A DNA stretch of 64,000 bases, taken from the NCBI RefSeq assembly GCF_900100695.1, contig NZ_FNCF01000003.1:62001-126000 (forward strand), written 5' to 3'. Numbering within the stretch: position 1 is the stretch's first letter; the number at the start of each line of letters is the position of its first letter. Below, piece after piece: positions 8,561 through 18,029 of this stretch. The notes below the pieces were generated by a model. The model did no database searches. It had not been told where the DNA came from and saw only the letters and a list, made by a program, of their open reading frames with translations. This stretch comes from Klenkia brasiliensis (lineage in GTDB: Bacteria; Actinomycetota; Actinomycetes; Mycobacteriales; Geodermatophilaceae). Both the position numbers and the translations under genes were made by a program.

Positions 8561-10231
8561 TCACCGTCGCTCATCGGGGAGCACAGCAGCTGAGGTCTCG
8601 TTGTTCTGGGCTGCTACCCGAAGGAGGTCAGCTGTGGTGAGCAGCTTTACCCGGGGGCGCCCGGCAGCTCGCCCAGCACTTCGTTCTGCCTCATTGATGC
8701 GCCACCATCCTTCGGCGGTGACCCGGTCGGGCTGACGTTGCTCGAGCAGCTGCGCCAGTTGTGCTGGGTCTTGGACAGGGGTCGGAAGGCCGGGCCCGTC
8801 GATATCGCTGAGCAGGGAGGCGATGGTCTCGGCAGCGTCGGAGCGGTTGGTGCCGATGACACCGGTTGGGCCTCGTTTGATCCAGCCTGTGCAATAGAGC
8901 CCCGGCAAGGGGAGACCCGTTTTGGCATCGACGACTCGTCCACGGTCGTTGGGGATGATACTGGCGGCGTGGTCGAAGGGCATGCCGGTCACTGCTCGCC
9001 CGCGGAAACCTATGGCGCTGATGACAAGGGACGTCTTGATGGACTCTGAGGTGCCGTCGGGGTGGGACAGCACGATCTCTGAGACTGCCCGCTCGCCGAT
9101 CAGCCGGGCGGGGGTGAGCCGGTACCGCATCACGATCCGCCGGGGGGCGGCGCCGGTGCGCTGAGCTGCCTGCAGCAGGATCGCGCGCCGGCGCGCGAAG
9201 TCGGCCGCCTGCACGATTCGCGACGTGGTGGGCTTGTGTTCTGGGTCAAGAAAATCTGCAGGGTTGGTGACTAGATCGACCTGAGGCAGATGGGACAAGG
9301 CGAGCAGCTCTGCGGTGCTGTAGGCAGCGTCGGCGGGCCCTCTTCGTCCGATGACTATGACTTCTTCGATGCCACTGGTCCGCATCGACGCGAGCGCCCG
9401 GTCCGATATTGATGTTTTTGACAACAGAGAGGTCGGCTGGGTGAGAAGGCGTGCTGCGTCGAGCGCGACGTTGCCGTTTCCGATGACCACGGCTGTGGGC
9501 CCCGACAGGTTGAACTCGTGTTCGGCGTAGTCGGGGTGGCCGTTGTACCAGGAGGTGAATTCCCGTGCGGTCACCGACCCAGCAAGACCCTCTCCCGGTA
9601 TGCCAAGTCGGCGATCCTCTGATGCTCCTGCGGCCCAGATGACGGCGTGGTGGTGTTGCTGCAGTTCTTCGAGGGAGATGTCTCGACCGACTTCAACGTT
9701 GAGAAAGCTGGTGACATTCGGCCGGCGGAGGACTCGATCGAAGGTGTCGCCGATGAGCTTGGTCTGGTCGTGGTCGGGCGCGACGCCTGTGCGAACCAGC
9801 CCGTGCGCCATGGGTGTCTTTTCAACAATGGTGACGGAGACGCCGGGGATCTCACTGAGCTGGCCTGCGGCGTAGAGCGCTGATGGTCCCGCTCCCACGA
9901 TCGCAACTTTGATGTTCTGGTGTGGCTGCGGCAGCCGGCGCCGCTCAATCGGAAGCGGTTGCACGTCCTTGAGCGGGTGGGCGGTGAAGTAGTCGGCGTT
10001 GATGGCCCGGAACTCCGCCTCCGACGGTGAAAGGTCAGCTTCGTGGACGATGGCCTCCACGGGGCAGGCAAAGGCGCAATTCCCGCAGTCGATACATGTG
10101 CTCGGGTCGATGTAGAGCTGCTCGGTGGTGGTGAATTCTGGGTCCCCCGGGCGTGGGTGGATGCATTGCACGGGGCACACCGGGACACAGGAGGCGTCGT
10201 CACAGCAAGCCTGGGTGATGACGAAGGTCAT
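8561..10231 (-). CDS. ferredoxin-fused ferredoxin-NADP+ reductase (FprB/adrenodoxin-reductase type)
   Basis: A 556-residue flavoprotein. Residues 1-70 form a bacterial ferredoxin domain with two Cys clusters (CCDDASCVPVCPVQC and CIDCGNCAFACP). The rest is an adrenodoxin-reductase-like FAD/NADP oxidoreductase, with the FAD motif VAIVGAGPSALYAA at about 107, an NADP-site VVIGNGNVALDAARLL, GRRGP, and GWIKRGPTGVIGTN near the C-terminus. This matches the mycobacterial FprB layout. ATG 10231 has a strong GGGGG-containing ribosome site, so the seven residues upstream are not used. It ends the leftward catabolic gene run and could connect NAD(P)H with ferredoxin-dependent partners; no such partner is seen in the window. 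Confidence 0.9.
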   Translation of the reverse strand: MTFVITQACCDDASCVPVCPVQCIHPRPGDPEFTTTEQLYIDPSTCIDCGNCAFACPVEAIVHEADLSPSEAEFRAINADYFTAHPLKDVQPLPIERRRLPQPHQNIKVAIVGAGPSALYAAGQLSEIPGVSVTIVEKTPMAHGLVRTGVAPDHDQTKLIGDTFDRVLRRPNVTSFLNVEVGRDISLEELQQHHHAVIWAAGASEDRRLGIPGEGLAGSVTAREFTSWYNGHPDYAEHEFNLSGPTAVVIGNGNVALDAARLLTQPTSLLSKTSISDRALASMRTSGIEEVIVIGRRGPADAAYSTAELLALSHLPQVDLVTNPADFLDPEHKPTTSRIVQAADFARRRAILLQAAQRTGAAPRRIVMRYRLTPARLIGERAVSEIVLSHPDGTSESIKTSLVISAIGFRGRAVTGMPFDHAASIIPNDRGRVVDAKTGLPLPGLYCTGWIKRGPTGVIGTNRSDAAETIASLLSDIDGPGLPTPVQDPAQLAQLLEQRQPDRVTAEGWWRINEAERSAGRAAGRPRVKLLTTADLLRVAAQNNETSAAVLPDERR

Positions 10232-10372
10232 GCGTGTCCCCCTTGGTGGCACCGTTACCTGTTGTGGGTCTTGGTGATGCGGTGCGGTGGGCTACGTGCG
10301 GTGGCGAATGGCGAGCGTGGCCGCTGACTACCGTTCCCGCCTAGGTGATGATGCTGGCGGCGCCGCCTGCTC

Positions 10373-11173
10373 CTAGGTCTGCACGGCGACCGGGTCGCCG
10401 ACGGCTATGGGGCCGGGATCCAGGACATCGGCGTAGGTCCCGTATAGCACCCCCGGGCCCCAGTCGCTGATCATCGGCCCGCGCAGTCTGCTGATGCGTT
10501 GCTGCACGAGCAGGCCGCGATGACCGTCCTCTGGCCGATGTTCCACAGCTATGCAGCGGGGCACCCCGCCACGCAGTCGAAGCCGACAGGACCCCACAGC
10601 CAAGATGCCGTCCGACCAGGTGTCCTCGATGAATGGGACAGAGCCCAGGTCGAGAGTGAGGTTGAGCCGGAACCGGCGAAGGTCCAGTGGATGTCCATTC
10701 AGTTCGGTGCCAAGTGCAGCCAGGGAAGCTGTGGACTGCAGCGTCACCGGGTGGACGTCATGTCCACCACCTGCAACGGCGCAGTGCACCAGGCGCACAT
10801 GTCGTCCGGCTACGTCTGAGAGCACCTCATCCCACGGTCCCGGCGCCCACCGGCCCTCGACCATGCGTTCGTCGAACTCGAACGGTCGGACGTCCCCCAC
10901 GTGGTGGACCGTGGCCGAGCACTCCGTTGTCTCACCGCTGCCCAGTGAGAAGACGCCACTGGGGTGGTCATAGGAAGTCCAGTAGCCAAGAAAGACAGGA
11001 TCTTTGGGGACCGAGTAGAGCCGCTCGTCGATGTCGACGAGGAAGAACTCCCGGTTGCCAACGATGCCGGTGGATGCCACGTGGACTGCAGGTACCTGAG
11101 TGAGCGCGAACCCTTTGGTTGTGGCGATGTCCAGCCGGGCGACCGAGCCGAGCACCGCGGTGTGCGATGTCAT
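10373..11173 (-). CDS. MOSC-domain protein
   Basis: A 266-residue protein with an N-terminal beta-barrel (VARLDIATTKGFALTQVPAV, then GIVGNREFFLVD) and a C-terminal MOSC-like domain (RFRLNLTLD, EDTW, LRLRGGVPRCIAVEHRP). The single Cys in GGVPRC matches the position of the molybdenum-ligand Cys in MOSC/mARC proteins. Such proteins bind molybdenum cofactor or act in sulfur transfer. It lies 100 bp downstream of a molybdenum-hydroxylase operon on the same strand, so a role in maturation or electron transfer for those enzymes is a reasonable inference, not proven. Confidence 0.75.
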   Translation of the reverse strand: MTSHTAVLGSVARLDIATTKGFALTQVPAVHVASTGIVGNREFFLVDIDERLYSVPKDPVFLGYWTSYDHPSGVFSLGSGETTECSATVHHVGDVRPFEFDERMVEGRWAPGPWDEVLSDVAGRHVRLVHCAVAGGGHDVHPVTLQSTASLAALGTELNGHPLDLRRFRLNLTLDLGSVPFIEDTWSDGILAVGSCRLRLRGGVPRCIAVEHRPEDGHRGLLVQQRISRLRGPMISDWGPGVLYGTYADVLDPGPIAVGDPVAVQT

Positions 11174-11273
11174 CGGCGGCCGCCTTCACCGATCATCAGG
11201 TGCGCACGGCGTGCAGGGCTGTGAGCTGCTCGTGCGACCACCGGTGGGTGGGCTCCCCTGCGCGGGTCGACGG

Positions 11274-13634
11274 TCATCCGCGCAAGGCGCGAAGCACCTG
11301 CTCTGGGGTGATGGGGATGTTGTGCAGCACGGTGCCGGTGTGGGACAGGGCGTCATTGACGGCGTTGAGTACGGCAGCGGGTGCCGCGATCAGGCCGGAC
11401 TCCCCCATGCCCTTGATACCGCCAGGCGTGTGGGAGGAGGGCGTCTCCAGGTGGTGGATCTCGAAGGGGGGCGAGAAATCCATGCTCGGCATGTGGTAGT
11501 CCAGCAGGGTGGTGGTGACCAGCTGACCGGAATCGTCGTAGACAAGGCGCTCGAGCAAAGCCGCCCCGATGCCCTGGACGACGCCGCCGCGAATCTGGCC
11601 CTCGACGATGTCCGGGTTGATGACCGTGCCGCAGTCCTCGACCGAGAAGACCTTCTCCACGGTCACGAAACCGGTGTCTGGCGCCACCTCGACGATCATG
11701 GCGTGGCCGCCGTTGGAGAAGATCGGCCGCGCAGGGTCGTAGGCGAGGGTGGCTTCCAGGGTGGGGTCGAAGTCCGCGGGCCAGGCGCTTTGGTCGAAGT
11801 AGACCGCGGTGGCCAGGTCGATGATGGACACCGAGGACCCGGGCACGCCCAGCACCACGGCCGCACCGTCGACCAAGTCGATGTCGGCGGGGTCCGCCTC
11901 GAGCATGCTCGCCGCTAGCGCAACGAGCTTGGTGCGGATGACATTGGATGCTCGTAGGACTGCTCCACCGGCGATGACCGCACCGCGACTTCCTACCGTG
12001 CCGCTCCCCCAGCCATAGGTAGTGGATTCAGCGGCTCGAACGGTGATGGCTTCCAGTGGCACCCCCAGCGAGTCGGCAACGACCTGGGCCATCGTCGTGC
12101 GGTGACCCTGACCTTGGGTGGTGAGCCCGATGGTGACGGTTACGCTGCCGTTGGGCTCCATCTTCACTGTGGCCGTGTCGTGGTAGATGCCGCCAAGATC
12201 GTGGGCCTTGCCCATCGCCGTGCTCTCGCCGCTGCTTTCGACGAAGACGCTCAATCCGAGCCCGATGAAGCGGCCCTCGGCGCGGAGCGCAGCCTGACGC
12301 TCGCGGAAGGCTGTGTAGTCGACCATGCGCTCGAGTTCGTCGATGGTCTGCAGCCAGCTGCCTTCGTCGTACACGATTCCCTGTGGGTTCGTCCACGGGA
12401 ACTCACGCACCACACTGCGCCGGCGGATGTCGAAGGGGGAAAGCTCGAACGCCCTGGCCGCGTCGTCCATGAGGCACTCACGGACGAGAGTGCCGGCCAT
12501 GTATCCCACACCGCGGTAGGCCCCAATCGGGGTCTTGTTCGTGGCGGCTGCCTCGTAGATGAGATCGGCTGCGGGGATGTCGTACACCCCTGTGGGGGTG
12601 ACCATCGCCGTGCACCATGGCTCCACGCCCATCGACCACGGTGGCTGGTGGTAGGCCCCCCCGTCGCCGGTTGCGCGAATTCGGACACCTGTGGCCCGTG
12701 CGTCGGAGTCGAAGGCGTACGCGATGTCGATGAACTGCTCGTGGGCGTGGGTGGCAGTCATCAGGTTTTCGCGACGGTCCTCGACCCACTTCACAGGCCG
12801 GTCGAGCTCACGGGCCAGCAGCGGCAGCAGCATCTCCTCCGGGAAGATGTGGGCCTTCTGTCCGAACCCGCCGCCGGTGTCAGGTGTCAGCACCTCGCAC
12901 TCGTTCTCCGGGAAACCGAGGTACGCGGTGAGGCAGTACTTGATGTAGTGGGGCATCTGCGAGCCGGTCCACAGGCGCAGCCGGCGACTGGTCCAGTCGT
13001 AGCTGGCGATAACCCCACGGGTTTCCATGGGTCCAGCGGACAGGCGACCGCTGTGGAAGGTCGCTTCGATGACGCGTGCGGCGTTGTTGAATGCGCCTTC
13101 GACATCACCAAGGACCTTGCCTCCCCGGAGGGCGACGTTGTCGGGCAGCTCCTCGTTGGCGGACGGGCCGCCTTCCAATGCCGAGCGCGGGTGCAGAACC
13201 GGCTCAAGCGGCTCGTAGTCCACATCGACGAGGTCGCACCCGTCCTCGGCCACGTACCTGCTTTCCGCAACGACCACGGCGACGGGTTCCCCCACGTAGC
13301 GGACGATGTCGCGAGCGAGCAACGGCATCGTGGTGGCGAAGCATCCTTCGACTTCCAGCTCCCCGACGATGCCTTCGCAGAACTTCGCGGCGTCTTCTCC
13401 GGTCCATACCGCGACGACCCCGTCCAGCGCCCGGGCCTCGTCGATGGAGACCCGCGTGATGCGGGCATGAGCCGCAGAGCTACGAACGAAGCAGGCGTGC
13501 AGTTCACCGGGCAGAACGATGTCGGCCAAGTACTGCCCGCGACCAGTCAGCAGTCGAGGATCGTCCCCTCGAGGGACGCGGGCGCCGATGCTCCGGGCGG
13601 CGATAGAAGGCGACTGGGAGTGCGGGAAGCTCAT
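11274..13634 (-). CDS. molybdenum hydroxylase large (MoCo) subunit; candidate nicotine dehydrogenase L
   Basis: A 786-residue xanthine-oxidase-family catalytic subunit. It begins with the usual GARVPRGDDPRLLTGRGQY region. It has GGGFGQKAH in the MoCo domain, AYRGVGY at the active-site loop (the form II, not the CO-dehydrogenase AYRCSFR type), TQGQGH, and GIKGMGESGL with the catalytic Glu. ATG 13634 overlaps the small-subunit stop (ATGA). With its FAD and 2Fe-2S partners it forms a contiguous M-S-L operon, the arrangement I associate with nicotine dehydrogenase (pyridine-ring 6-hydroxylation). Assignment to nicotine rather than another N-heterocycle rests on the neighbouring pathway genes. Confidence 0.85.
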   Translation of the reverse strand: MSFPHSQSPSIAARSIGARVPRGDDPRLLTGRGQYLADIVLPGELHACFVRSSAAHARITRVSIDEARALDGVVAVWTGEDAAKFCEGIVGELEVEGCFATTMPLLARDIVRYVGEPVAVVVAESRYVAEDGCDLVDVDYEPLEPVLHPRSALEGGPSANEELPDNVALRGGKVLGDVEGAFNNAARVIEATFHSGRLSAGPMETRGVIASYDWTSRRLRLWTGSQMPHYIKYCLTAYLGFPENECEVLTPDTGGGFGQKAHIFPEEMLLPLLARELDRPVKWVEDRRENLMTATHAHEQFIDIAYAFDSDARATGVRIRATGDGGAYHQPPWSMGVEPWCTAMVTPTGVYDIPAADLIYEAAATNKTPIGAYRGVGYMAGTLVRECLMDDAARAFELSPFDIRRRSVVREFPWTNPQGIVYDEGSWLQTIDELERMVDYTAFRERQAALRAEGRFIGLGLSVFVESSGESTAMGKAHDLGGIYHDTATVKMEPNGSVTVTIGLTTQGQGHRTTMAQVVADSLGVPLEAITVRAAESTTYGWGSGTVGSRGAVIAGGAVLRASNVIRTKLVALAASMLEADPADIDLVDGAAVVLGVPGSSVSIIDLATAVYFDQSAWPADFDPTLEATLAYDPARPIFSNGGHAMIVEVAPDTGFVTVEKVFSVEDCGTVINPDIVEGQIRGGVVQGIGAALLERLVYDDSGQLVTTTLLDYHMPSMDFSPPFEIHHLETPSSHTPGGIKGMGESGLIAAPAAVLNAVNDALSHTGTVLHNIPITPEQVLRALRG

Positions 13635-14113
13635 GACGACTCCTTGGCCGCGGCCTCTTCGACCGCATCGATGATCGGGGAGTAGCCGGTGCACCGGCAG
13701 TAGTGACCGGACAGCGTCTCGACGATGTCCTCCCTCGTCGGCTGGCCTTCCTCCAGCAGCGCGGTCGCGCTCATCAGGAAGCCCGCCGTGCAGAAACCGC
13801 ACTGCAAGGCATGGTGCTTCTGGAAGCACGCTTGCAGGGGACTCATTTCCCGCCCGCTCGCTAGGCTTTCCACCGTGCGGATCTGCTTACCGTTGGCCTG
13901 GACGGTGAGCATGAGGCAGGAGCGAGCCGGTTCGTTGTCGATGAGCACCGTGCAGGCTCCGCACACGCCGTGCTCGCACCCGACCTTGGTGCCGGTGAGC
14001 CCGAGCTCGTCACGCAGGAAGTCCGACAGCGTCAGGCGTGCCATGACGCTGCGCTGATACCGACGCCCGTTGACCTCGACCTGGACTGAGACGTGTTCGG
14101 AAGGTTGCGTCAT
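13631..14113 (-). CDS. molybdenum hydroxylase 2Fe-2S small subunit (first set)
   Basis: A 160-residue protein with the two classical 2Fe-2S motifs: plant-type Cys46, Cys51, Cys54 and Cys66 (CEHGVCGACTVLID) and the second set Cys105, Cys108, Cys139 and Cys141 (CGFCTAGF and CRCTGY). These clusters pass electrons from the molybdenum centre to FAD. It overlaps the FAD-subunit and large-subunit genes by 4 nt on each side, so the three are made from one transcript. Confidence 0.9.
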   Translation of the reverse strand: MTQPSEHVSVQVEVNGRRYQRSVMARLTLSDFLRDELGLTGTKVGCEHGVCGACTVLIDNEPARSCLMLTVQANGKQIRTVESLASGREMSPLQACFQKHHALQCGFCTAGFLMSATALLEEGQPTREDIVETLSGHYCRCTGYSPIIDAVEEAAAKESS

Positions 14114-14964
14114 GCCTGACCGGACCTCTCCCCCGCGGCCCGCAGGGCGCGCTGGAACAGTGTGGTGGTGATGTCTCGCCGGTAGTCGGCTGATCCGTGG
14201 ATGTCCGAGGTGTAGGACAGCTCCGCTGCCAGAGCGGTGATGGCGTCGCTGCTGTCGGCGGGGGCACGTCCTTCCAATGCCGCCTCGGCTTCCGGGGCAC
14301 GGGTGACGCTGCCGGTAGCTCCTGCGACGGCGAGTCGGACGTCGGTAAGGAATCCATCTGACAGCTGGTAGGTCATCGCCAGGATGGACAGCCCGTAGTC
14401 ACCGTGGCGGCGCTGGTGCTCATCCACCCAGATCTCGCGCCCGTCGATGGGGAGTGACACCGATGTGATGACCTCGTCCGGTTCCAGTGAGGTCATGAAC
14501 GGGCCCATGAAGAGGTCGCTGGCGGAGATGGACCGGCTACCTGTTGTGCCGGTGACCTCAACATGGCCGCCCAAGGCGAGCAGCACTGCGGGCCACTCGG
14601 CCGCTGCGTCGGCATGGGCCACTGCGCCGCCGATCGTGCCGCGGGTGCGGACCTGGGGATGGGCGATCAACGCGGCCGCTTCGGCGATCGCGGGAGCTAC
14701 GTCTTGAACCAGCGGGGAGCGCTCGATGGCTCTGTGGGTTGTCATGGCCCCGAGCCGGAGAACACCCTGGTCGTAGGTGATACCTGTCAGGGCGGGCACT
14801 AGCCGCAGGTCGACCAGGGTGGTCGGTGCAGCAAGACGTAATGCGAGCAGGGGTACGAGGCTCTGCCCACCTGCGAGCAGCTTCGCGTCCTCGTCATTGG
14901 CGAGCAGGCTGCATGCCTCAGCCACGGTGTTCGGCGCGGCATAGGCGAATACGGGGGACTTCAC
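14110..14964 (-). CDS. molybdenum hydroxylase FAD-binding middle subunit (first set)
   Basis: A 284-residue subunit with the VAO/CO-dehydrogenase M fold: KLLAGGQSLVPLLALRL (FAD pyrophosphate loop) near residue 32 and RTRGTIGGAVAHADAAAE (second FAD loop) near residue 107. I place the start at GTG 14964, because GGAGG lies seven bases upstream; an ATG eight codons earlier would put that ribosome site inside the gene. It is promoter-proximal in the M-S-L operon, and 295 bp of non-coding DNA separates it from the next gene upstream. Confidence 0.88.
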   Translation of the reverse strand: MKSPVFAYAAPNTVAEACSLLANDEDAKLLAGGQSLVPLLALRLAAPTTLVDLRLVPALTGITYDQGVLRLGAMTTHRAIERSPLVQDVAPAIAEAAALIAHPQVRTRGTIGGAVAHADAAAEWPAVLLALGGHVEVTGTTGSRSISASDLFMGPFMTSLEPDEVITSVSLPIDGREIWVDEHQRRHGDYGLSILAMTYQLSDGFLTDVRLAVAGATGSVTRAPEAEAALEGRAPADSSDAITALAAELSYTSDIHGSADYRRDITTTLFQRALRAAGERSGQA

Positions 14965-15259
14965 TCTTACACCTCCAGTGGGCGGCAACGCGTGTCCGTC
15001 GGGCCCGGAAATCCGACAGTAAATCCCGCAACACTCGTATCAACGTTCAGATGACAGACGTTGGTGACCCCCATCACCCGGAATCCGTAAACGGCTGAGG
15101 GTTGCGGTAGCCGTCGGCCTGCAGTGGCCCCCCACCTGCCCGGAGCTGCAGGCGTGCTTGCTGGCGGCGCTCGACTTCTGCGGTGTCAGTGGGTGATGGG
15201 GATACCCGGCGCCGAGGTCGTCCGTGCACCGCCGGCGCCGGGGCGCGTAACTGCCGTGG

Positions 15260-16072
15260 TCAAAACCGGCGGTCGAGCAGCACCGGGAAGCTTGCCCGTG
15301 CCGTGTCGACTCCACCGAGGTCCACGGTCATGCTGAGGACCTCCTCGGCGTCGCCGGCTTCGGCCAGTACACGACCCTGGGCATCGACGATCATGCTGTG
15401 CCCGCCCATCGTGACCCCGGCGTGCGTGCCGGCGGTGTTGCACGCCAGGACGACCACTTGGTTCTCCACTGCCCGTGCCTGCGCGAGCACCCGCCAGTGG
15501 TCGACGCGCGCCTTGGGCCACGCTGCAACGAGAAACAACACCTGCATTCCGTTGAAGGTCAGCATGCGAAACAGCTCGGGGAACCGGAGGTCATAGCAGG
15601 TCGCCAAGCCGGCCGGCACCGATCGGCCCGCCAGGTCAAGCTCCACGGTGGCCACCTGATCCCCGGCGGTGAGCAGCTGAGGTTCCCCTTCGCTGAAGCC
15701 GAAACGGTGCATCTTGCGGTATGTCGCTGCGATCTCGCCGTGACGGTCGATCACAGCAGCAGTGTTGTAGAGGGCACTGGAGTCAGCTGAGCGTTCGATC
15801 ACGGATCCGCCGTGAAGAACCACGTGTGCGTCACGGGCAGCCTCGCGCAGCGCGGAGATTGTCGGCCCCGTCAGCAGCTCAGCCTCCTCCCGCCATGACT
15901 GGTAAGAGAACCCGCCGTGGGCCCACAGCTCGGGCAACACCACTAGGTCGGCGCCTTGCTGCTGCCGAACCAGATCCGCCACCCGCTCAACACGTCGAGC
16001 CAGAGGTTCCTCATCGCCATAGGCGACCTGCAGCAATCGAATATCGGTCGAGGCCGGCGGCGGGCTACTCAA
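15260..16072 (-). CDS. nitrilase-family amidase; candidate omega-amidase for alpha-ketoglutaramate
   Basis: A 270-residue carbon-nitrogen hydrolase with the full Glu-Lys-Cys triad: Glu48 (VVLPELW), Lys120 (YRKMHRFGFSEGE) and Cys159 (ATCYDLRFPELFR). Family members of this size include Nit2-type omega-amidases. In known nicotine gene clusters of Gram-positive bacteria an omega-amidase hydrolyses alpha-ketoglutaramate, derived from the pyridine ring, to alpha-ketoglutarate and ammonia. Position in the same operon as the dihydroxypyridine monooxygenase supports that role. The start overlaps the CoxG-like gene's stop by 4 nt. Confidence 0.8.
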   Translation of the reverse strand: MSSPPPASTDIRLLQVAYGDEEPLARRVERVADLVRQQQGADLVVLPELWAHGGFSYQSWREEAELLTGPTISALREAARDAHVVLHGGSVIERSADSSALYNTAAVIDRHGEIAATYRKMHRFGFSEGEPQLLTAGDQVATVELDLAGRSVPAGLATCYDLRFPELFRMLTFNGMQVLFLVAAWPKARVDHWRVLAQARAVENQVVVLACNTAGTHAGVTMGGHSMIVDAQGRVLAEAGDAEEVLSMTVDLGGVDTARASFPVLLDRRF

Positions 16073-16782
16073 GCCCTTCGCCTCCCCAAAAAGAATCCGA
16101 TCGCCGCGCCGAGCAGGACAGCGAACAGCGGGACCGGCTGCTGCAGCTTGCCCACCGCGATGCTGCGCGCAAGCGGGAGGATGGCCAGTGCATCGTCCTC
16201 GTCGTTCACAGGTGCTGAACGGGGCACCTCCGTGGGCACAGTCGACGTCCCCAGTTGCGGCTCACTCTCGCCCGAGGGCTGCCCGCCGGTCGCGGTCACT
16301 GGCGGCGTGGTCGCCGTCGCGTCCTGATCGCCGGTCTGGTCCTGCTGCACCATTGCTTCCAGGCGGGTCGCGAACGTCTTGAGCAGAGCGGCGCTGACGT
16401 CGGTGATGACGCCACGTCCGAACTGCGCGATCTTGCCCGACAGGTTGAGGTCGGTGATCACCGTGACGTGAGTGACGTCCCCCTTGTCCAGCAGGGTCGC
16501 AGTGACCAGGGCCTGCGCGTCACCACCTCCGCGGGCTTCACGGCCCTTCGCGCTCAGCACCGCGCGGTACTCGCCCTCGTCCAGCTCAAGGAACCGGGCC
16601 GTGCCCTTGTAGTTGGCGGTGATCGGACCGACCTTGATCTTGGCCTGGCCGAGGTAGTCCTCGCCATCGCGTCCGGTGATGGAGGCACCGGGCAGGCAGG
16701 GTCCGACCTTCTCGAGGTCTGAGAGCAGCCGCCAGGCCTCATCTATCGGCACGGACACGTCGAACTCATTGGTCAACTGCAT
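16069..16782 (-). CDS. coxG: CoxG-like SRPBCC protein with C-terminal membrane anchor
   Basis: A 237-residue protein. Residues 1-145 form a CoxG/START-like domain (FDVSVPIDEAWRLLSDLE, LPGASI, GPITANYKG, DLNLSGKIAQFGRGVI). A Thr/Pro-rich linker follows, then one hydrophobic helix ending GFFLGRRRA. CoxG proteins accompany xanthine-oxidase-family molybdenum hydroxylases and are thought to recruit them to the membrane. Here the gene sits between the dihydroxypyridine monooxygenase and amidase genes, with molybdenum-hydroxylase genes on both sides. ATG 16782 was preferred over a TTG two codons upstream. Confidence 0.85.
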   Translation of the reverse strand: MQLTNEFDVSVPIDEAWRLLSDLEKVGPCLPGASITGRDGEDYLGQAKIKVGPITANYKGTARFLELDEGEYRAVLSAKGREARGGGDAQALVTATLLDKGDVTHVTVITDLNLSGKIAQFGRGVITDVSAALLKTFATRLEAMVQQDQTGDQDATATTPPVTATGGQPSGESEPQLGTSTVPTEVPRSAPVNDEDDALAILPLARSIAVGKLQQPVPLFAVLLGAAIGFFLGRRRA

Positions 16783-16823
16783 TGTCAACGCTCATCTCTG
16801 GTCTGGGTCGGGACAGAGCAGGC

Positions 16824-18029
16824 TCAGCCCGCGACGACGGTGGGTAGGCCGAATCGGTTGGCTGGGTCACCAGGTGTGAATCTGCCTCCGTGCTGCAGGA
16901 CGTCGGCCATGCGCCGGACCTTCTGCAGGTAGGCGCGTCCAACGGGTAGCTGCTGGGCTTCCCACTTGGTGAGTGCCCCATCAAGGTCGTCCCCGCCATC
17001 AGTTAGCGCAGCAACCAGGGCCCAGGCGTCGGCGGCGGCCTTGGCACCTCCAGCTGCTGCGTGTGGCCGCGGGGTGACAGCCGCGTCGCCGATCAGCACG
17101 CACCGGCCTACGCGCATCTGTGGCACGTCGGCATCGGCGATGACCGTGACGAAGGGTTCTCTGGCGGCGTGCAGCAGCTCCACGAAGGTGTCAGTCAGCC
17201 GCTCGCTTGCTCGTGAGTGGAACTCGGCGAGCAGTTCTGGGCGCAGGTCGTGATGGTGGACCGAAGTTGGTCGGCGCACCCCATTGCGGTCGGTCATCAG
17301 CTCATCGAGCGCGGGCCCAGCGGGGACGTTCCAGTACCACTGGTAGTTCAGCGCCCTCCTCGTCTGCCCCTCTGCATCGACCACCGGGATGGGGTAGGCG
17401 ATGAGGTGCCCGTCGTCGAGGAGGCCGTAGGTGAACGTGTCGTCGAAGTAGTCACGGGTGGAAGCCGACAGCGCGTCCAGCTCTGCTAGACCACGCCAGG
17501 TCACGTAGCCCGCGTACTCGGGCGTGACACCCAGCAGTTGACGACGGCCGGCAGACGCACCGCCGTCGGCAAGCACAACGAGATCTGCCTGGGCTGTTTC
17601 TCCGCTGCTGAAGGTGAGGTCGACCTGGTCCCCGTGGTCGACCACTTGCTCCAGGTTGCAGGAGAAGTGGTAGCGCTCCAGGCCGAAGTTCTCCAGCAGC
17701 CGGTGGTAGAGGGCGTTGTAGGAGGTGAATCGCCAGCTGTCATCGGTCGCACCGATCAGCGCACCACTAGAGGCATCGACATACTTCATGGACGACGAAG
17801 GAACGCTGATGTCCTCCAGAGTTGTCGTGGTCCTCTCCAGGAGGAATCGAACGAGCTCTGGCTGTACGACGATGCCCGTGCCTAGACCCGACAGAGGACC
17901 GGGGGAACGCTCATAGACGTCGACCTGGTAGCCGGCGTCCCGGAGCAGCCCTGCGGCTGTCATTCCTCCGATCGACCCTCCGACGACGGCGACCCGGGTG
18001 CTGGTGGCGCGTCCGCTGGGGGTGGTCAT
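16824..18029 (-). CDS. dhph: 2,6-dihydroxypyridine 3-monooxygenase
   Basis: A 401-residue FAD aromatic hydroxylase. I recognise it as a close homologue of the Arthrobacter pAO1 enzyme from shared, family-specific stretches: LSGLGTGIVVQPELV, SVPSSSMKYVDA, YVTWRGL, FTYGLLDDGHLIAYPIP, DELMTDRNGVRRPTSVH, GDAAVTPRPHAAAGGAKA and LQHGGRFTPGDPA. The N-terminal FAD motif is VAVVGGSIGGMTAAGLL. The enzyme uses NADH and O2 to turn 2,6-dihydroxypyridine into 2,3,6-trihydroxypyridine in nicotine breakdown. Its start overlaps the stop of the Cyclase-family gene, so the two are translationally coupled. Confidence 0.93.
   Translation of the reverse strand: MTTPSGRATSTRVAVVGGSIGGMTAAGLLRDAGYQVDVYERSPGPLSGLGTGIVVQPELVRFLLERTTTTLEDISVPSSSMKYVDASSGALIGATDDSWRFTSYNALYHRLLENFGLERYHFSCNLEQVVDHGDQVDLTFSSGETAQADLVVLADGGASAGRRQLLGVTPEYAGYVTWRGLAELDALSASTRDYFDDTFTYGLLDDGHLIAYPIPVVDAEGQTRRALNYQWYWNVPAGPALDELMTDRNGVRRPTSVHHHDLRPELLAEFHSRASERLTDTFVELLHAAREPFVTVIADADVPQMRVGRCVLIGDAAVTPRPHAAAGGAKAAADAWALVAALTDGGDDLDGALTKWEAQQLPVGRAYLQKVRRMADVLQHGGRFTPGDPANRFGLPTVVAG

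Noticed and set aside
12102-13685. 527-residue plus-strand open frame
   Set aside because: Antisense to the first hydroxylase large subunit; its composition is a shadow of that gene.
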